DNA of 36,664 nucleotides from Bacteroidaceae bacterium (GTDB taxonomy: Bacteria; Bacteroidota; Bacteroidia; Bacteroidales; Barnesiellaceae_A): assembly GCA_017531985.1 (NCBI GenBank), contig JAFXJY010000007.1, positions 1-36,664 on the forward strand, in the 5' to 3' direction. The translations under genes were made by a program, and so were the position numbers. Of the stretch, positions 8,166-15,824 are shown one piece after another; within the stretch, counting starts at the first letter, position 1, and each line of letters opens with the position of its first letter. The notes below the pieces were generated by a model. The model searched no databases. It saw only the letters and a list, made by a program, of their open reading frames with translations, and was not told where the DNA came from.

Positions 8166-8969
8166 TTATTCTATTATCAATTGATATTTATAGCAAGCCA
8201 CGCGTGCGGGGCGAAGTATTCTTTCAGTGTCTATATCGCGGAAACCTCCGTATATAACCTTTGCTATTTTTTTATCATTTGATTCAATTCCTGTTGTGGT
8301 AATCTCAAATGCTTGATGTATTTTGGGGTTGAATTCTTCTCCTACTTGTGGCAGATAGTATTCAATGCCGAAGTCGTTATAGATGCGACCTTCCAATGCG
8401 TCAATAGCACTCTTAAATTGACCCATCAGGTCGTTGTAGAGTTGGGCTATGTCCGCTTCGGTATTGTCGAGATGGTCGAAATGTGCGTAGCTTTCAAAGA
8501 ATCGTTTGTGCATGTCGAGCATTGCCATTAAGTAGGGTTGTGTAATCTTGGCGTAGAAGTTGCTACGGAATTTTTCCAACTCTTTGTGCATCTCTTTCAT
8601 GTTCTCATCTTGTGCATCGCGTTGAGCAACTTGAGTTCTCAGTTCTTTGGCCAGTTCTTTTACTTCTCCAATGGCTACCTTGATGGCTTCAAAATCTTGG
8701 GTATAATCGGGGACTTGCATCGTGGTCGTGTCGGAGGTAGATGGCTCATTCTTCTCGACAGGATCGAGTGTGATGATTGTTTGCTCACTTGTGGTGTCAC
8801 TGTTGCTGTTGCTCAGTTCTTCAATCTTTCTTTTCAATTGTTCGATTTCCTTATCTTTAACAGCATTTTCCTGCTCGAGCTGGGCGTAATCGGATTTGAG
8901 GCTCTCGATAGTCTGTTCGAATGATTTTTTTTCATTCTCTTTATTGTTAAATATACCCATAATATCCAT
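8166..8969 (-). CDS. GrpE-like nucleotide exchange factor, first gene of the Hsp70 cassette
   Basis: 267 residues. Residues ~14-55 form a predicted coiled coil, 56-88 a Ser/Thr-rich linker, and ~90-195 a second long helical region. Residues ~205-265 match the GrpE beta-wing: VGEEFNPKIHQAFE, then VIYGGFRD and RILRPARVACYK, comparable to the GEEFDPxxHQA and GYxxxxRVIRPAxV pattern of GrpE. GrpE releases ADP from Hsp70 as a dimer held by its long helix. Divergence from ordinary GrpE and its position 24 bases before the lidless Hsp70 gene argue for a dedicated pair. ATG at 8969 is used; a second ATG three codons on is equally possible. Confidence 0.82.
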   Translation of the reverse strand: MDIMGIFNNKENEKKSFEQTIESLKSDYAQLEQENAVKDKEIEQLKRKIEELSNSNSDTTSEQTIITLDPVEKNEPSTSDTTTMQVPDYTQDFEAIKVAIGEVKELAKELRTQVAQRDAQDENMKEMHKELEKFRSNFYAKITQPYLMAMLDMHKRFFESYAHFDHLDNTEADIAQLYNDLMGQFKSAIDALEGRIYNDFGIEYYLPQVGEEFNPKIHQAFEITTTGIESNDKKIAKVIYGGFRDIDTERILRPARVACYKYQLIIE

Positions 8970-9105
8970 GTTTTAGGTTGTTATTGATTGCTTGTGTATT
9001 TGATGTAAATATCTATTACCTCAAAGGTGGTTCGATATATATTCTTATCGCTGCCTGATGGTCATAACTCTGTTAAGACTACCATTTTAGGTGTTACTGT
9101 TTGTA

Positions 9106-9138
9106 CAAAGTTAATGAAAATTCTTTGAATATTGCAAG
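9106..9138 (-). promoter_or_regulatory. Predicted promoter of the GrpE-Hsp70 cassette
   Basis: On the minus strand, TTG within CTTG (9138-9135) is separated by 21 bases from TAACTTTG (9113-9106), matching the Bacteroidetes -33/-7 pattern. The leader to the first start codon would be ~130 bases. The rest of the gap 8970-9328 is AT-rich. Only a weak -7-like sequence (TATCTTTTG, ~9209-9217) was seen for the plus-strand lysis-like genes. Confidence 0.55.
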
Positions 9139-9328
9139 TGCTATATTCTTTTTTTTATTATAGTGGTTTTAATATATTGATTATTAGCGATGTATTATTG
9201 ATATCTTTTGCCTGTGCTTCTCCATTGTGTGAATGGTTTGATATTTTGTAGGGTGACCAATACGAACTCATTTTATCGCAAAAAAATGTAAAGAAGTTGA
9301 TGCAATTTTGCAATCAAAAAAGAGTGTG

Positions 9329-9547
9329 ATGAATAAGATGACTGTACAATTGTGGATGGCTTGCCTGATGTGTGTGGCAGGCTTGGTGCTTGTCTTTTCG
9401 GGATTCTGGGTCGCACCCGAGGGCGAGATTGACAATAGTGTGTTGGTGGCATTTGGCGAGGTGGCTACCTTTGCCGGTGCTTTGTTTGGGGTTGATTATA
9501 GCTATCATGTGCGACATGGTAGAGAGAAGGATAAGGGGGTGTTGTGA
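9329..9547 (+). CDS. Small holin-like membrane protein
   Basis: 72 residues starting MNKMTVQLW. I prefer ATG at 9329 over an upstream TTG in frame at 9308. Two hydrophobic segments (~9-28 and ~38-56) flank a short VAPEGEIDNS turn, followed by a basic tail (YHVRHGREKDK). This size and layout, in front of an endolysin-like peptidase, fits the small proteins of Bacteroidales phages and mobile elements usually called putative holins. The family resemblance is from memory. Its stop codon overlaps the next ATG by one base, implying translational coupling. It could instead be a general small membrane protein without lytic function. Confidence 0.65.
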   Translation: MNKMTVQLWMACLMCVAGLVLVFSGFWVAPEGEIDNSVLVAFGEVATFAGALFGVDYSYHVRHGREKDKGVL

Positions 9548-9954
9548 TGAAGTATTTTAACATGTCGGAGTTGACTCACAGTGCTGTGGCACGGAGTCTG
9601 CATTTGGACAATCACCCGCCCGAGGAGGTGTGTCTCAATATAGAAGCTCTTGTTGCACATGTTCTTGATCCGGCTCGTGAATTATTGGGTAAGCCACTCT
9701 ATGTGAGCAGTGGCTATCGCTCTGCCCGACTCAACCAAGCTGTGGGAGGTGCTGTCAACAGTCAGCATCTGAGAGGCGAGGCTGCTGATGTATATACTTC
9801 TACGGCCGATGACAATAGAAAACTATTTGAAATCATGCTTTCATTACCATTCGATCAGCTTATATGGGAGCGTGGCGACCGCGTTGCTCCTGCTTGGATA
9901 CATGTAAGCTATAAACGTAATGGAGACAACCGAGGGGAGGTGTTGCGATTATGA
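9547..9954 (+). CDS. M15-family metallopeptidase (endolysin-like D-Ala-D-Ala or L-Ala-D-Glu peptidase)
   Basis: 135 residues, the size of a single Peptidase_M15_3 domain. The zinc motif is complete: SSGYRSARLN (54-63), SQHLRGEAADV with His74 and Asp81, and WIHVS with His119. There is no signal peptide, as expected for an endolysin that reaches the periplasm through a holin. An in-frame GTG at 9544 is a possible alternative start, but ATG at 9547 overlaps the preceding TGA directly. The end overlaps the next gene as ATGA. Predicted activity is cleavage of peptidoglycan stem peptides. Confidence 0.85.
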   Translation: MKYFNMSELTHSAVARSLHLDNHPPEEVCLNIEALVAHVLDPARELLGKPLYVSSGYRSARLNQAVGGAVNSQHLRGEAADVYTSTADDNRKLFEIMLSLPFDQLIWERGDRVAPAWIHVSYKRNGDNRGEVLRL

Positions 9955-10400
9955 GAACTTGCGTGGGAGTGATTGTGGCTATCGTATTGTTGACCGGCAT
10001 CGTTTCCTGTTCGCGTACTATCTATGTACCTGTTGACCGGCATAGAATCGAGCAGGTAGTATGGCATGACACAATGGTCGAGGTGGTGCATGCAGGCGAG
10101 GTGGTTCACAGCACCACCATCGATACCATCAGTGAGTTGCATACACCGAGTGCATCGAGCAAAGTTGTTGTCACCGATGGTGTTTTATCACACACTCTGA
10201 CCGAGCATCCTCGACATGACAGCGTCATTGTCAAGTGGAGGGAGGTGTATATAACTGATTCGATTCCCTATCCCATTCCCATGATCGAGGAGTCGTCTCG
10301 GCGATGGACTTCTTTACGCCTCCTGTCGTGGGTAATAGGGTGCATTGTATTGTTGATAGTGATAGTTGGACTCTGTTTTAGGGGCAGTTTTACTCGATAA
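9951..10400 (+). CDS. Spanin-like lipoprotein with C-terminal membrane segment
   Basis: 149 residues. The N-terminus is a lipoprotein signal (VGVIVAIVLLTGIVSC, Cys20). The middle ~100 residues are extended and beta-prone (VVWHDTMVEVVHAGEVV), and a single hydrophobic helix (~126-146) ends in a short basic tail (CFRGSFTR). A lipid-anchored N-terminus plus an inner-membrane C-terminal helix is the architecture of unimolecular spanins, which join the two membranes in the last step of phage lysis. I saw no sequence similarity to a named spanin, so this is an architecture-based call. It overlaps the peptidase gene by four bases, and GGGGAGG lies just upstream of its ATG. Confidence 0.6.
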   Translation: MRTCVGVIVAIVLLTGIVSCSRTIYVPVDRHRIEQVVWHDTMVEVVHAGEVVHSTTIDTISELHTPSASSKVVVTDGVLSHTLTEHPRHDSVIVKWREVYITDSIPYPIPMIEESSRRWTSLRLLSWVIGCIVLLIVIVGLCFRGSFTR

Positions 10401-10443
10401 TGTAATAATATATCGATGAAAAGATAAAAAAGTGAGTGTGAAA

Positions 10444-10475
10444 TTTCGTATATCGAAAGAAAACAATTACTTTTG
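10444..10475 (+). promoter_or_regulatory. Predicted promoter of the TPR protein gene
   Basis: TTTC (10444-10447), a 20-base spacer and TACTTTTG (10468-10475) fit the Bacteroidetes promoter pattern, with a ~55-base leader before ATG 10535. Confidence 0.6.
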
Positions 10476-10534
10476 TCGGTCGAATGCGAAAAGTATCATT
10501 TCGATAAACAAGAAAATAAAAAAAATACAAGAAT

Positions 10535-11200
10535 ATGGCAGAACACAAAATGGATGAAATGGAGAAAGTAAATGAAGCTATTTCATCGTCTGAAAAATTT
10601 TTAGTGAACAATCAAAAGACAATTCTTTATGTCTTAGTAGCAATCGTTGCAGTAATTGCAATAGTATTGGGTGTAAAACAATTCTATTTCGAACCTCGTG
10701 AAGTAAAAGCACAAGAGGCTCTGTTCCGTCCCGTATTGGCTTTTGAGCAAGACTCGCTCGATCTTGCACTCAACGGCAATGCTGAGTATGATGGTCTTAT
10801 TGCTGTTGTCGACAACTATGGCTCGACCAAGGCCGGTAACCTTGCTGCGGCTTATGCAGGATTGGCTTATTACGAAAAAGCCGATTATGAAAACGCCAAG
10901 ATTTATTTGAGCAAGTTCAGTGCCGACGAAGAAATCCTTTCGCCCGCTATTACAGCAGCTATCGGTAATGCTCTCGTCAACATGGATAATGCTGCCGAAG
11001 CTGTAAAATACTTCGAGAAAGCAGCCAAGGTTGCCGATAACGATGTATTTTCGCCGCTTTACTTGATGAAAGCAGCCAATGTATATGAGAAACTTGGTGA
11101 TAAAGCCGCTGCCTTGAAGATTTATGAAACTATCAAGAGTGACTATCCCACTTCGCAGCAAGCCTCTACTATCGATGCCTATATAGAGCGTGCCAAGTAA
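10535..11200 (+). CDS. TPR-repeat membrane-anchored protein (YfgM-like)
   Basis: 221 residues. A short cytosolic N-terminus (1-28) is followed by one membrane helix (~30-49, TILYVLVAIVAVIAIVLGV) and a periplasmic domain of TPR-like helical hairpins (LAAAYAGLAYYEKADYENAK; AAEAVKYFEKAAKVADNDVF; ANVYEKLGDKAAALKIYETI). The layout resembles the YfgM-type tetratricopeptide proteins, which associate with the SecYEG/PpiD periplasmic chaperone network; that role is by analogy only. The next gene is ribH, separated by a terminator hairpin. Confidence 0.85.
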   Translation: MAEHKMDEMEKVNEAISSSEKFLVNNQKTILYVLVAIVAVIAIVLGVKQFYFEPREVKAQEALFRPVLAFEQDSLDLALNGNAEYDGLIAVVDNYGSTKAGNLAAAYAGLAYYEKADYENAKIYLSKFSADEEILSPAITAAIGNALVNMDNAAEAVKYFEKAAKVADNDVFSPLYLMKAANVYEKLGDKAAALKIYETIKSDYPTSQQASTIDAYIERAK

Positions 11201-11227
11201 ATAATAGGAAACTTCATAACACGATAT

Positions 11228-11265
11228 AAAGGCTGCTCTTGCATGGTGCTGGCAGCCTTTATTTT
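11228..11265 (+). terminator. Intrinsic terminator between the TPR gene and ribH
   Basis: A 9-bp stem (AAAGGCTGC 11228-11236, GCAGCCTTT 11252-11260) is followed by ATTTTT. It ends only ~16 bases before the ribH start, so it may act as a partial terminator or leader attenuator for ribH. No FMN riboswitch features are seen. Confidence 0.7.
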
Positions 11266-11280
11266 TATACAAATATTATC

Positions 11281-11799
11281 ATGGCAAATGTAAATGATAA
11301 CACGCAAGTCTTTACGATGGGAATGCCTTCGAAAGACCATTGTGGCAAACTTACCATCGGTATCGTTGCAGCCGAGTGGAACGATAACGTGATAGAACCT
11401 CTCTTGCAGGGTGCTATAAGTACGTTTATGACCAATGGTGTAGATGCAACCCGCATCATAGTATCGCGAGTGCCGGGTACGGTCGAACTGACCTACGGTG
11501 CTGCTCACATGATTGACACGGTTCACCCCGATGCAGTCATTGTGTTGGGTTGTGTTGTACGAGGTGACACACCTCACTTCGATTATGTATGCGATAGCGT
11601 AACGCATGGTGTTACGATGCTCAATCTGCGTAATCGTAATGAAAACCGAGTACCGGTCATCTTTGGAGTAATTACAACCAATACGATGGAACAAGCACTC
11701 GACCGTGCCGGTGGCAAGATGGGCAATAAAGGTAGTGAATGTGCCGCCACAGCCTTGAAGATGACAGCAATTACTTATCATAACGCTGCCGGTAAATAG
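11281..11799 (+). CDS. ribH: 6,7-dimethyl-8-ribityllumazine synthase
   Basis: 172 residues. It condenses 5-amino-6-ribitylamino-uracil with 3,4-dihydroxy-2-butanone-4-phosphate in riboflavin synthesis. Family motifs: [11 protein letters not shown] near the N-terminus, [30 protein letters not shown] with the conserved His, and [19 protein letters not shown] followed by NKGSECA. Length is typical once ATG 11281 is used; a TTG reading from 11239 would run through the terminator hairpin and is rejected. It stands alone, not in a rib operon. Confidence 0.97.
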   Translation: MANVNDNTQVFTMGMPSKDHCGKLTIGIVAAEWNDNVIEPLLQGAISTFMTNGVDATRIIVSRVPGTVELTYGAAHMIDTVHPDAVIVLGCVVRGDTPHFDYVCDSVTHGVTMLNLRNRNENRVPVIFGVITTNTMEQALDRAGGKMGNKGSECAATALKMTAITYHNAAGK

Positions 11800-11821
11800 A
11801 AGCTAAAATGCTGAATGTAAG

Positions 11822-12012
11822 AATCTGTTTTGAATTTTATTAAACAAGTTCATTTGCTATCGCTAAGAATGGTTTCGGCTTCTTTGAGACTCTTTTCGGC
11901 ATCTATTCATTTCGAGGAATTTGAAAATAGCTCGCTATTCCCTGCATCTCCTAAATAAATATCTGCTCAAAAATAGTCCTCAAATAATCTCGAAATAAAA
12001 TTAAAACAGATT
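11822..12012. repeat. MITE-like element with ~20-bp terminal inverted repeats
   Basis: The 343-base gap 11800-12142 has no convincing gene. 11822-11841 (AATCTGTTTTGAATTTTATT) is the reverse complement of 11994-12012 except for one extra G. The enclosed ~150 bases contain no significant open frame. The element lies between ribH and the tRNA-Tyr promoter. A short non-autonomous transposable element, or a repeat cassette, is the likeliest reading. A very long stem in RNA is the alternative. Confidence 0.5.
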
Positions 12013-12100
12013 TTAAGAAGTGTGTAAAGGGTATGAGGTGTGTAATGATGTAAATATTGGGTAAATTTGCAGATAATTAGTAAAAAATATCCGATAAAAC

Positions 12101-12132
12101 TTGCATAATTCACATAATTATTACTATCTTTG
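12101..12132 (+). promoter_or_regulatory. Promoter of tRNA-Tyr
   Basis: TTG (12101-12103), a 21-base spacer and TATCTTTG (12125-12132), an exact TAnnTTTG box ten bases before the mature tRNA 5' end. Confidence 0.8.
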
Positions 12133-12142
12133 CACTCGCAAT

Positions 12143-12225
12143 GGGCGAATACCAGAGTGGCCAAATGGGGCAGACTGTAAATCTGCTGGTTTTTACCTTC
12201 GGTGGTTCGAATCCATCTTCGCCCA
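12143..12225 (+). tRNA. tRNA-Tyr (GTA)
   Basis: 83 bases. The acceptor stem is GGGCGAA/TTCGCCC with discriminator A. The anticodon stem is GCAGA/TCTGC around CTGTAAA, anticodon GTA at 12177-12179. A long class II variable arm (TGGTTTTTACC) and the T arm GGTGG-TTCGAAT-CCATC follow. The 3' CCA is not encoded. The long variable arm is what is expected for bacterial tRNA-Tyr. Confidence 0.97.
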
Positions 12226-12227
12226 CA

Positions 12228-12258
12228 GAAAAAGCTGTCTACAATGACAGCTTTTTTT
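12228..12258 (+). terminator. Terminator of tRNA-Tyr
   Basis: A 10-bp stem (AAAAGCTGTC 12230-12239, GACAGCTTTT 12246-12255) with a six-base loop runs into a seven-T tract. Confidence 0.9.
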
Positions 12259-12321
12259 GTATATTGCAATCAATGATGTCCCCGAACGACCCTTCTTTTG
12301 AAACCGATAAATAAGCAAACT

Positions 12322-13068
12322 ATGGATACTATCGAATTATTACGCAACAGACGCACCATAAGAAAATACAGTGAACAGCCGGTAAGTGATGAAATGCTTC
12401 GCGAACTATTAGAAGTCGCTTTTCGAGCCCCCACCACCGGTGGAATGCAGTTGTACAGCGTTATTGTGACACGCAACCACGAGATGAAGCAGAAACTCTC
12501 ACCCTTGCATTTCAATCAGCCCACCGTAGTATCGGCACCGGTAGTGTTGACATTCTGTGCCGACTATAATCGTTTTGTTAAGTGGTGTGAAGCGAGCAAT
12601 GCAACTCCCGGCTACGACAATTTTGCCTCATTTACGACAGCCATGATAGATGCTTTGTTAGTGGCTCAGCAGTTCAATACAGCAGCCGAGGCGGTGGGAT
12701 TGGGGTGTTGTTATTTGGGTACTACTACCTATAATGCTCCTCAGATTGCCGATGTGTTGCAGTTGCCTCGTAGAGTTGTGCCGGTTACTACACTTACGGT
12801 AGGCTTTCCGGTCGATATGCCTCAGCAAGTGGAACGCTTGCCCATCGATGCCATTATTCATAACGAACTATACAATGATTACAGTGTCGAGGATATACAT
12901 CGATGCTACGAAGAGAAAGAGTTGTTGCCGACTAATAAACGATTTGTTGAGGAAAACGGTAAGGAAACACTGGCTCAGGTTTTTACTGATGTTCGTTACA
13001 CTCGTAAGGATAATGAGTATTTCTCGCGTATATGGCGTGATTTTATTGCAGCACAAGGGTTCGAGTAA
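12322..13068 (+). CDS. Nitroreductase-family FMN oxidoreductase
   Basis: 248 residues. N-terminal NRRTIRKYSEQPVSDEMLRE is the phosphate-binding start typical of FMN nitroreductases. FRAPTTGGMQ corresponds to the APTxxNxQ-like FMN loop, and VGLGCCYLGTTTYNAPQI and TLTVGFP are further family motifs. The C-terminal extension (FSRIWRDFIAAQGFE) resembles the NfsA/FRP type, suggesting NAD(P)H-dependent reduction of flavin, quinone or nitro compounds; the substrate is unknown. ATG at 12322 is chosen over a TTG at 12298, which lacks a family-like extension. Confidence 0.9.
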   Translation: MDTIELLRNRRTIRKYSEQPVSDEMLRELLEVAFRAPTTGGMQLYSVIVTRNHEMKQKLSPLHFNQPTVVSAPVVLTFCADYNRFVKWCEASNATPGYDNFASFTTAMIDALLVAQQFNTAAEAVGLGCCYLGTTTYNAPQIADVLQLPRRVVPVTTLTVGFPVDMPQQVERLPIDAIIHNELYNDYSVEDIHRCYEEKELLPTNKRFVEENGKETLAQVFTDVRYTRKDNEYFSRIWRDFIAAQGFE

Positions 13069-13124
13069 TGTTACGATAGCAACTTGTCAGTGTAATTAGC
13101 TGTCGTTGCATGATAGATAGGTAA

Positions 13125-13167
13125 AACAACAGCCACAAATGCATTGCGAGCATTTGTGGCTGTTGTT
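13125..13167. terminator. Bidirectional terminator between convergent genes
   Basis: A perfect 18-bp inverted repeat (13125-13142 with 13150-13167, core AGCCACAAATGC) around a 7-base loop sits between the nitroreductase (plus) and mrp (minus). T-rich sequence follows on the plus side (TGTTGTTTATT) and the symmetrical run on the minus side. Confidence 0.85.
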
Positions 13168-13248
13168 TATTATGCGATGAGAGATGAATCTTCTCGATAA
13201 CTGATGCATTACTCATCAGTGTAACTTATAGAAGTTCCCATTATATAA

Positions 13249-14355
13249 TTATTGATTCATCTCTACTTTCTGTGTGGCTGGTTGCGTTGAGTTACGAAGT
13301 TCTACGGCCTTGATGACCTCTGTGGCAAGAAGTCTGAATGCCAAACCCGAGGCCGAGTCGTCAAGGGCAACGGGATGTCCTGCATCGCCACCATCGCAGA
13401 TGCTTTGAACCAAGGGTATCTGACCTAATAGAGCTACCCCCATCTCCTCGGCAAGGCGTTTTCCGCCTTCGCGACCGAAGATGTAGTAGCGATTGTCGGG
13501 CAGTTCGGCAGGTGTAAACCAGCTCATATTTTCAACTAATCCGAGGATGGGTACGTTGACTTTATCGCCGGTAAACATGCTGATGCCTTTGCGTGCGTCG
13601 GCCAAGGCTACCTCTTGTGGTGTTGTTACAACAATCGCACCCGTTATACCCAATGTCTGTACAAGGGTTAGGTGTATGTCGCTTGTACCGGGTGGAAGGT
13701 CAAGGACAAAGTAGTCTAATTCGTCCCATGCAGCATCGGTGATGAGTTGTTTCAGTGCATTGCTGGCCATTCCTCCACGCCACAGTACGGCGTCATCCTT
13801 GCCGACAAAGAAACCGATAGAGAGAATCTTTACACCATACTTTTCGATGGGGATGATGTAACTATGTCCGTTACGTTCTTCGGCATATACTTTCTCATCT
13901 TCAATGTTAAACATCTTGGGTGCCGAGGGTCCAAAAATATCGGCATCGAGCAGTCCTACTTTATAGCCCGACATAGCCAATGCTACGGCTAAGTTGGAGG
14001 CTACGGTCGACTTGCCAACGCCTCCCTTACCCGATGAAACAGCTATGATGTTCTTGACACCCGGTAGCGGATTTTCGCGTGTGGGGCGTGCTGCCATTCG
14101 ATATTTGACATTGATATTGCCTTGAATTTGCACGTCGGGAGCTACGAAGGTTAGGATGGCAGCCTCGGAGGCCTTAACTACGGAACGTATGAATGGGTCG
14201 TTCTCTTTCTCAAATATGAGCGAGAAACTTACTTTGCGACCATCTATGCAGATGTCGTCCTCGACCATGTCGTTCTCAATGAGACTCTTGCCGTTACCGG
14301 GATAACGTACTTGCGAGAGTGCATCGGTGATGAGTTTGGGATATAATTCGTTCAT
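13249..14355 (-). CDS. mrp: Mrp/ApbC-family Fe-S cluster carrier ATPase
   Basis: 368 residues. The N-terminal ~90 residues form a MIP18/DUF59-like domain. The ParA/MinD-type ATPase follows with the deviant Walker A SSGKGGVGKST (107-117), DADIFGPSAP, and DYFVLDLPPGTSDIHLT. The family loads and transfers Fe-S clusters. The CxxC found in many Mrp proteins is replaced by MSWFTPAELPD, a form I associate with Bacteroidales Mrp, so the cluster ligands may differ. The gene has its own promoter overlapping the pgi terminator region. Confidence 0.94.
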   Translation of the reverse strand: MNELYPKLITDALSQVRYPGNGKSLIENDMVEDDICIDGRKVSFSLIFEKENDPFIRSVVKASEAAILTFVAPDVQIQGNINVKYRMAARPTRENPLPGVKNIIAVSSGKGGVGKSTVASNLAVALAMSGYKVGLLDADIFGPSAPKMFNIEDEKVYAEERNGHSYIIPIEKYGVKILSIGFFVGKDDAVLWRGGMASNALKQLITDAAWDELDYFVLDLPPGTSDIHLTLVQTLGITGAIVVTTPQEVALADARKGISMFTGDKVNVPILGLVENMSWFTPAELPDNRYYIFGREGGKRLAEEMGVALLGQIPLVQSICDGGDAGHPVALDDSASGLAFRLLATEVIKAVELRNSTQPATQKVEMNQ

Positions 14356-14377
14356 GTTTTACAGTATTATGATAGGG

Positions 14378-14385
14378 CAAAGGTA
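14378..14385 (-). promoter_or_regulatory. -7 box of the mrp promoter
   Basis: TACCTTTG on the minus strand, 22 bases before the mrp start codon. No clear TTG is found at -33, where the pgi terminator stem begins. Confidence 0.5.
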
Positions 14386-14424
14386 ACAAAAAAAACGATA
14401 TATTCCACGATGGGATATATCGTT
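14386..14424 (-). terminator. Terminator of the lysS-gpsA-pgi operon
   Basis: On the minus strand a 13-bp stem (14424-14412 with 14406-14394, one G-T pair) around a 5-base loop is followed by an eight-T run. It lies 23 bases after the pgi stop. Confidence 0.85.
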
Positions 14425-14447
14425 ATAATCGTTATAATGTGTTATTA

Positions 14448-15794
14448 TTACAAACGTTCGCGGATAGCCTTGCTCTCTTCTTCATATCCGGGCTTGTCGA
14501 GTAGGGCAAACATGTTGCGTTTGTAGTCCTCAACACCGGGTTGATTGAAGGGGTTGACTCCCAGTATATAGCCGCTGATACCGCACGCTTTCTCGAAGAA
14601 GTATATGAGTTGTCCGAGGTAACGCTCGTTGAGAGCCGGTATCTCTATTTTTAGATTGGGTACACCACCATCGACGTGTGCTATTTGGGTACCGAGTTCG
14701 GCCATCTTGTTCACCTCATCGACACGTTTACCGGCAAGGAAGTTAAGTCCGTCGAGGTTATCTTTGTCGGTGGGGATGGTAACAGTGTGTTGCATAGTAC
14801 CTACTGAAAGAACGGTCTCGAAAATAGTGCGTTCGCCGTCCTGTATCCATTGACCCATTGAGTGCAAGTCGGTAGTGAAATCGACCGATGCGGGGAAGAT
14901 GCCGAGGTGGTCTTTGCCTTCGCTTTCGCCGTAGAGTTGTTTCCACCACTCGGCGAGGAAGTGCAATTTGGGGTTGAAGTTGACAAGAATTTCTATCTTT
15001 TTACCGGCTTGGTAGAGAGCGTTGCGTGTAGCAGCGTAGATGGCTGCCGGATTTTCGGCGAAAGGAACATCTTCACCACATGCTTTCTGCATCTCCACAG
15101 CACCTGCTACCAATGAACGAATGTCGTATCCGGCTATGGCAATGGGTAACAAGCCTACGGGCGATAGGACTGAGAAACGTCCGCCTACGTTATCGGCAAT
15201 AACAAATGTTTTGTAGCCTTCGGTGTCGGCCAGTTTACGCAATGCTCCGCGAGCTGCATCGGTCACAGCAACAATGCGACGACCGGCTTCTTCTTTGCCT
15301 ACTTGTCTTTCGAGTTGTTCTTTGAGTAGGCGGAAGGCGATAGCCGGTTCGGTGGTTGTTCCCGACTTGGAAATAACAACAATACCGAATTGCTTGTTGG
15401 CAAGTAATTCTTGCAATTCATATAGATAGTCCTCTCCGATGTTCTGTCCGGCGAAGAGAACGATGGGGGCATCGTGTTTGTCGCGTAGTTGCTCGAAACT
15501 GTGCGATAAAGCTTCTATTACAGCCTTGGCTCCTAAGTAGCTTCCGCCTATACCTATTACAACTACAATCTCGCAGCGTGACTGTAAGTTGCGTGCGGCA
15601 TTTTCCACATCCTGGAGATGTTCTTCGCTGATTTCGGTAGGCAGATTAAGCCATCCCAAGAAATCGTTGCCAAGACCGGTACCTTTGTGTAATTGTTCCA
15701 AGCCGTTCATAGCCTTACCTTCAAGTGCCATGATATCTTCGCGGCTTACAGCTCCAAGAGCTTTGTCAATAACCAGATTAATTTTTTTTTCCAT
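14448..15794 (-). CDS. pgi: Glucose-6-phosphate isomerase
   Basis: 448 residues, the short bacterial form. It interconverts glucose-6-phosphate and fructose-6-phosphate. Motifs: [18 protein letters not shown] (substrate phosphate loop), [13 protein letters not shown], the PGI signature [20 protein letters not shown], the conserved Glu region [13 protein letters not shown], and the end signature [20 protein letters not shown]. It is third in lysS-gpsA-pgi, 30 bases after gpsA. Confidence 0.97.
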   Translation of the reverse strand: MEKKINLVIDKALGAVSREDIMALEGKAMNGLEQLHKGTGLGNDFLGWLNLPTEISEEHLQDVENAARNLQSRCEIVVVIGIGGSYLGAKAVIEALSHSFEQLRDKHDAPIVLFAGQNIGEDYLYELQELLANKQFGIVVISKSGTTTEPAIAFRLLKEQLERQVGKEEAGRRIVAVTDAARGALRKLADTEGYKTFVIADNVGGRFSVLSPVGLLPIAIAGYDIRSLVAGAVEMQKACGEDVPFAENPAAIYAATRNALYQAGKKIEILVNFNPKLHFLAEWWKQLYGESEGKDHLGIFPASVDFTTDLHSMGQWIQDGERTIFETVLSVGTMQHTVTIPTDKDNLDGLNFLAGKRVDEVNKMAELGTQIAHVDGGVPNLKIEIPALNERYLGQLIYFFEKACGISGYILGVNPFNQPGVEDYKRNMFALLDKPGYEEESKAIRERL

Positions 15795-15824
15795 TTTGTC
15801 TATTGCAATATTATTGAACTATTG

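Noticed and set aside
8166..8969. The coiled-coil protein as a phage tape-measure or structural fragment linked to the lysis module
   Set aside because: Its C-terminal 60 residues match the GrpE beta-wing and it sits directly before an Hsp70 gene on the strand opposite to the lysis module.
11967..12269. 100-codon minus-strand frame across tRNA-Tyr
   Set aside because: It covers the tRNA and its promoter; the reading is a common false gene seen opposite tRNAs.
14378..14424. Hairpin between pgi and mrp as an mrp riboswitch
   Set aside because: It is a simple 13-bp stem with a T-run placed right after pgi, so a terminator explains it fully.
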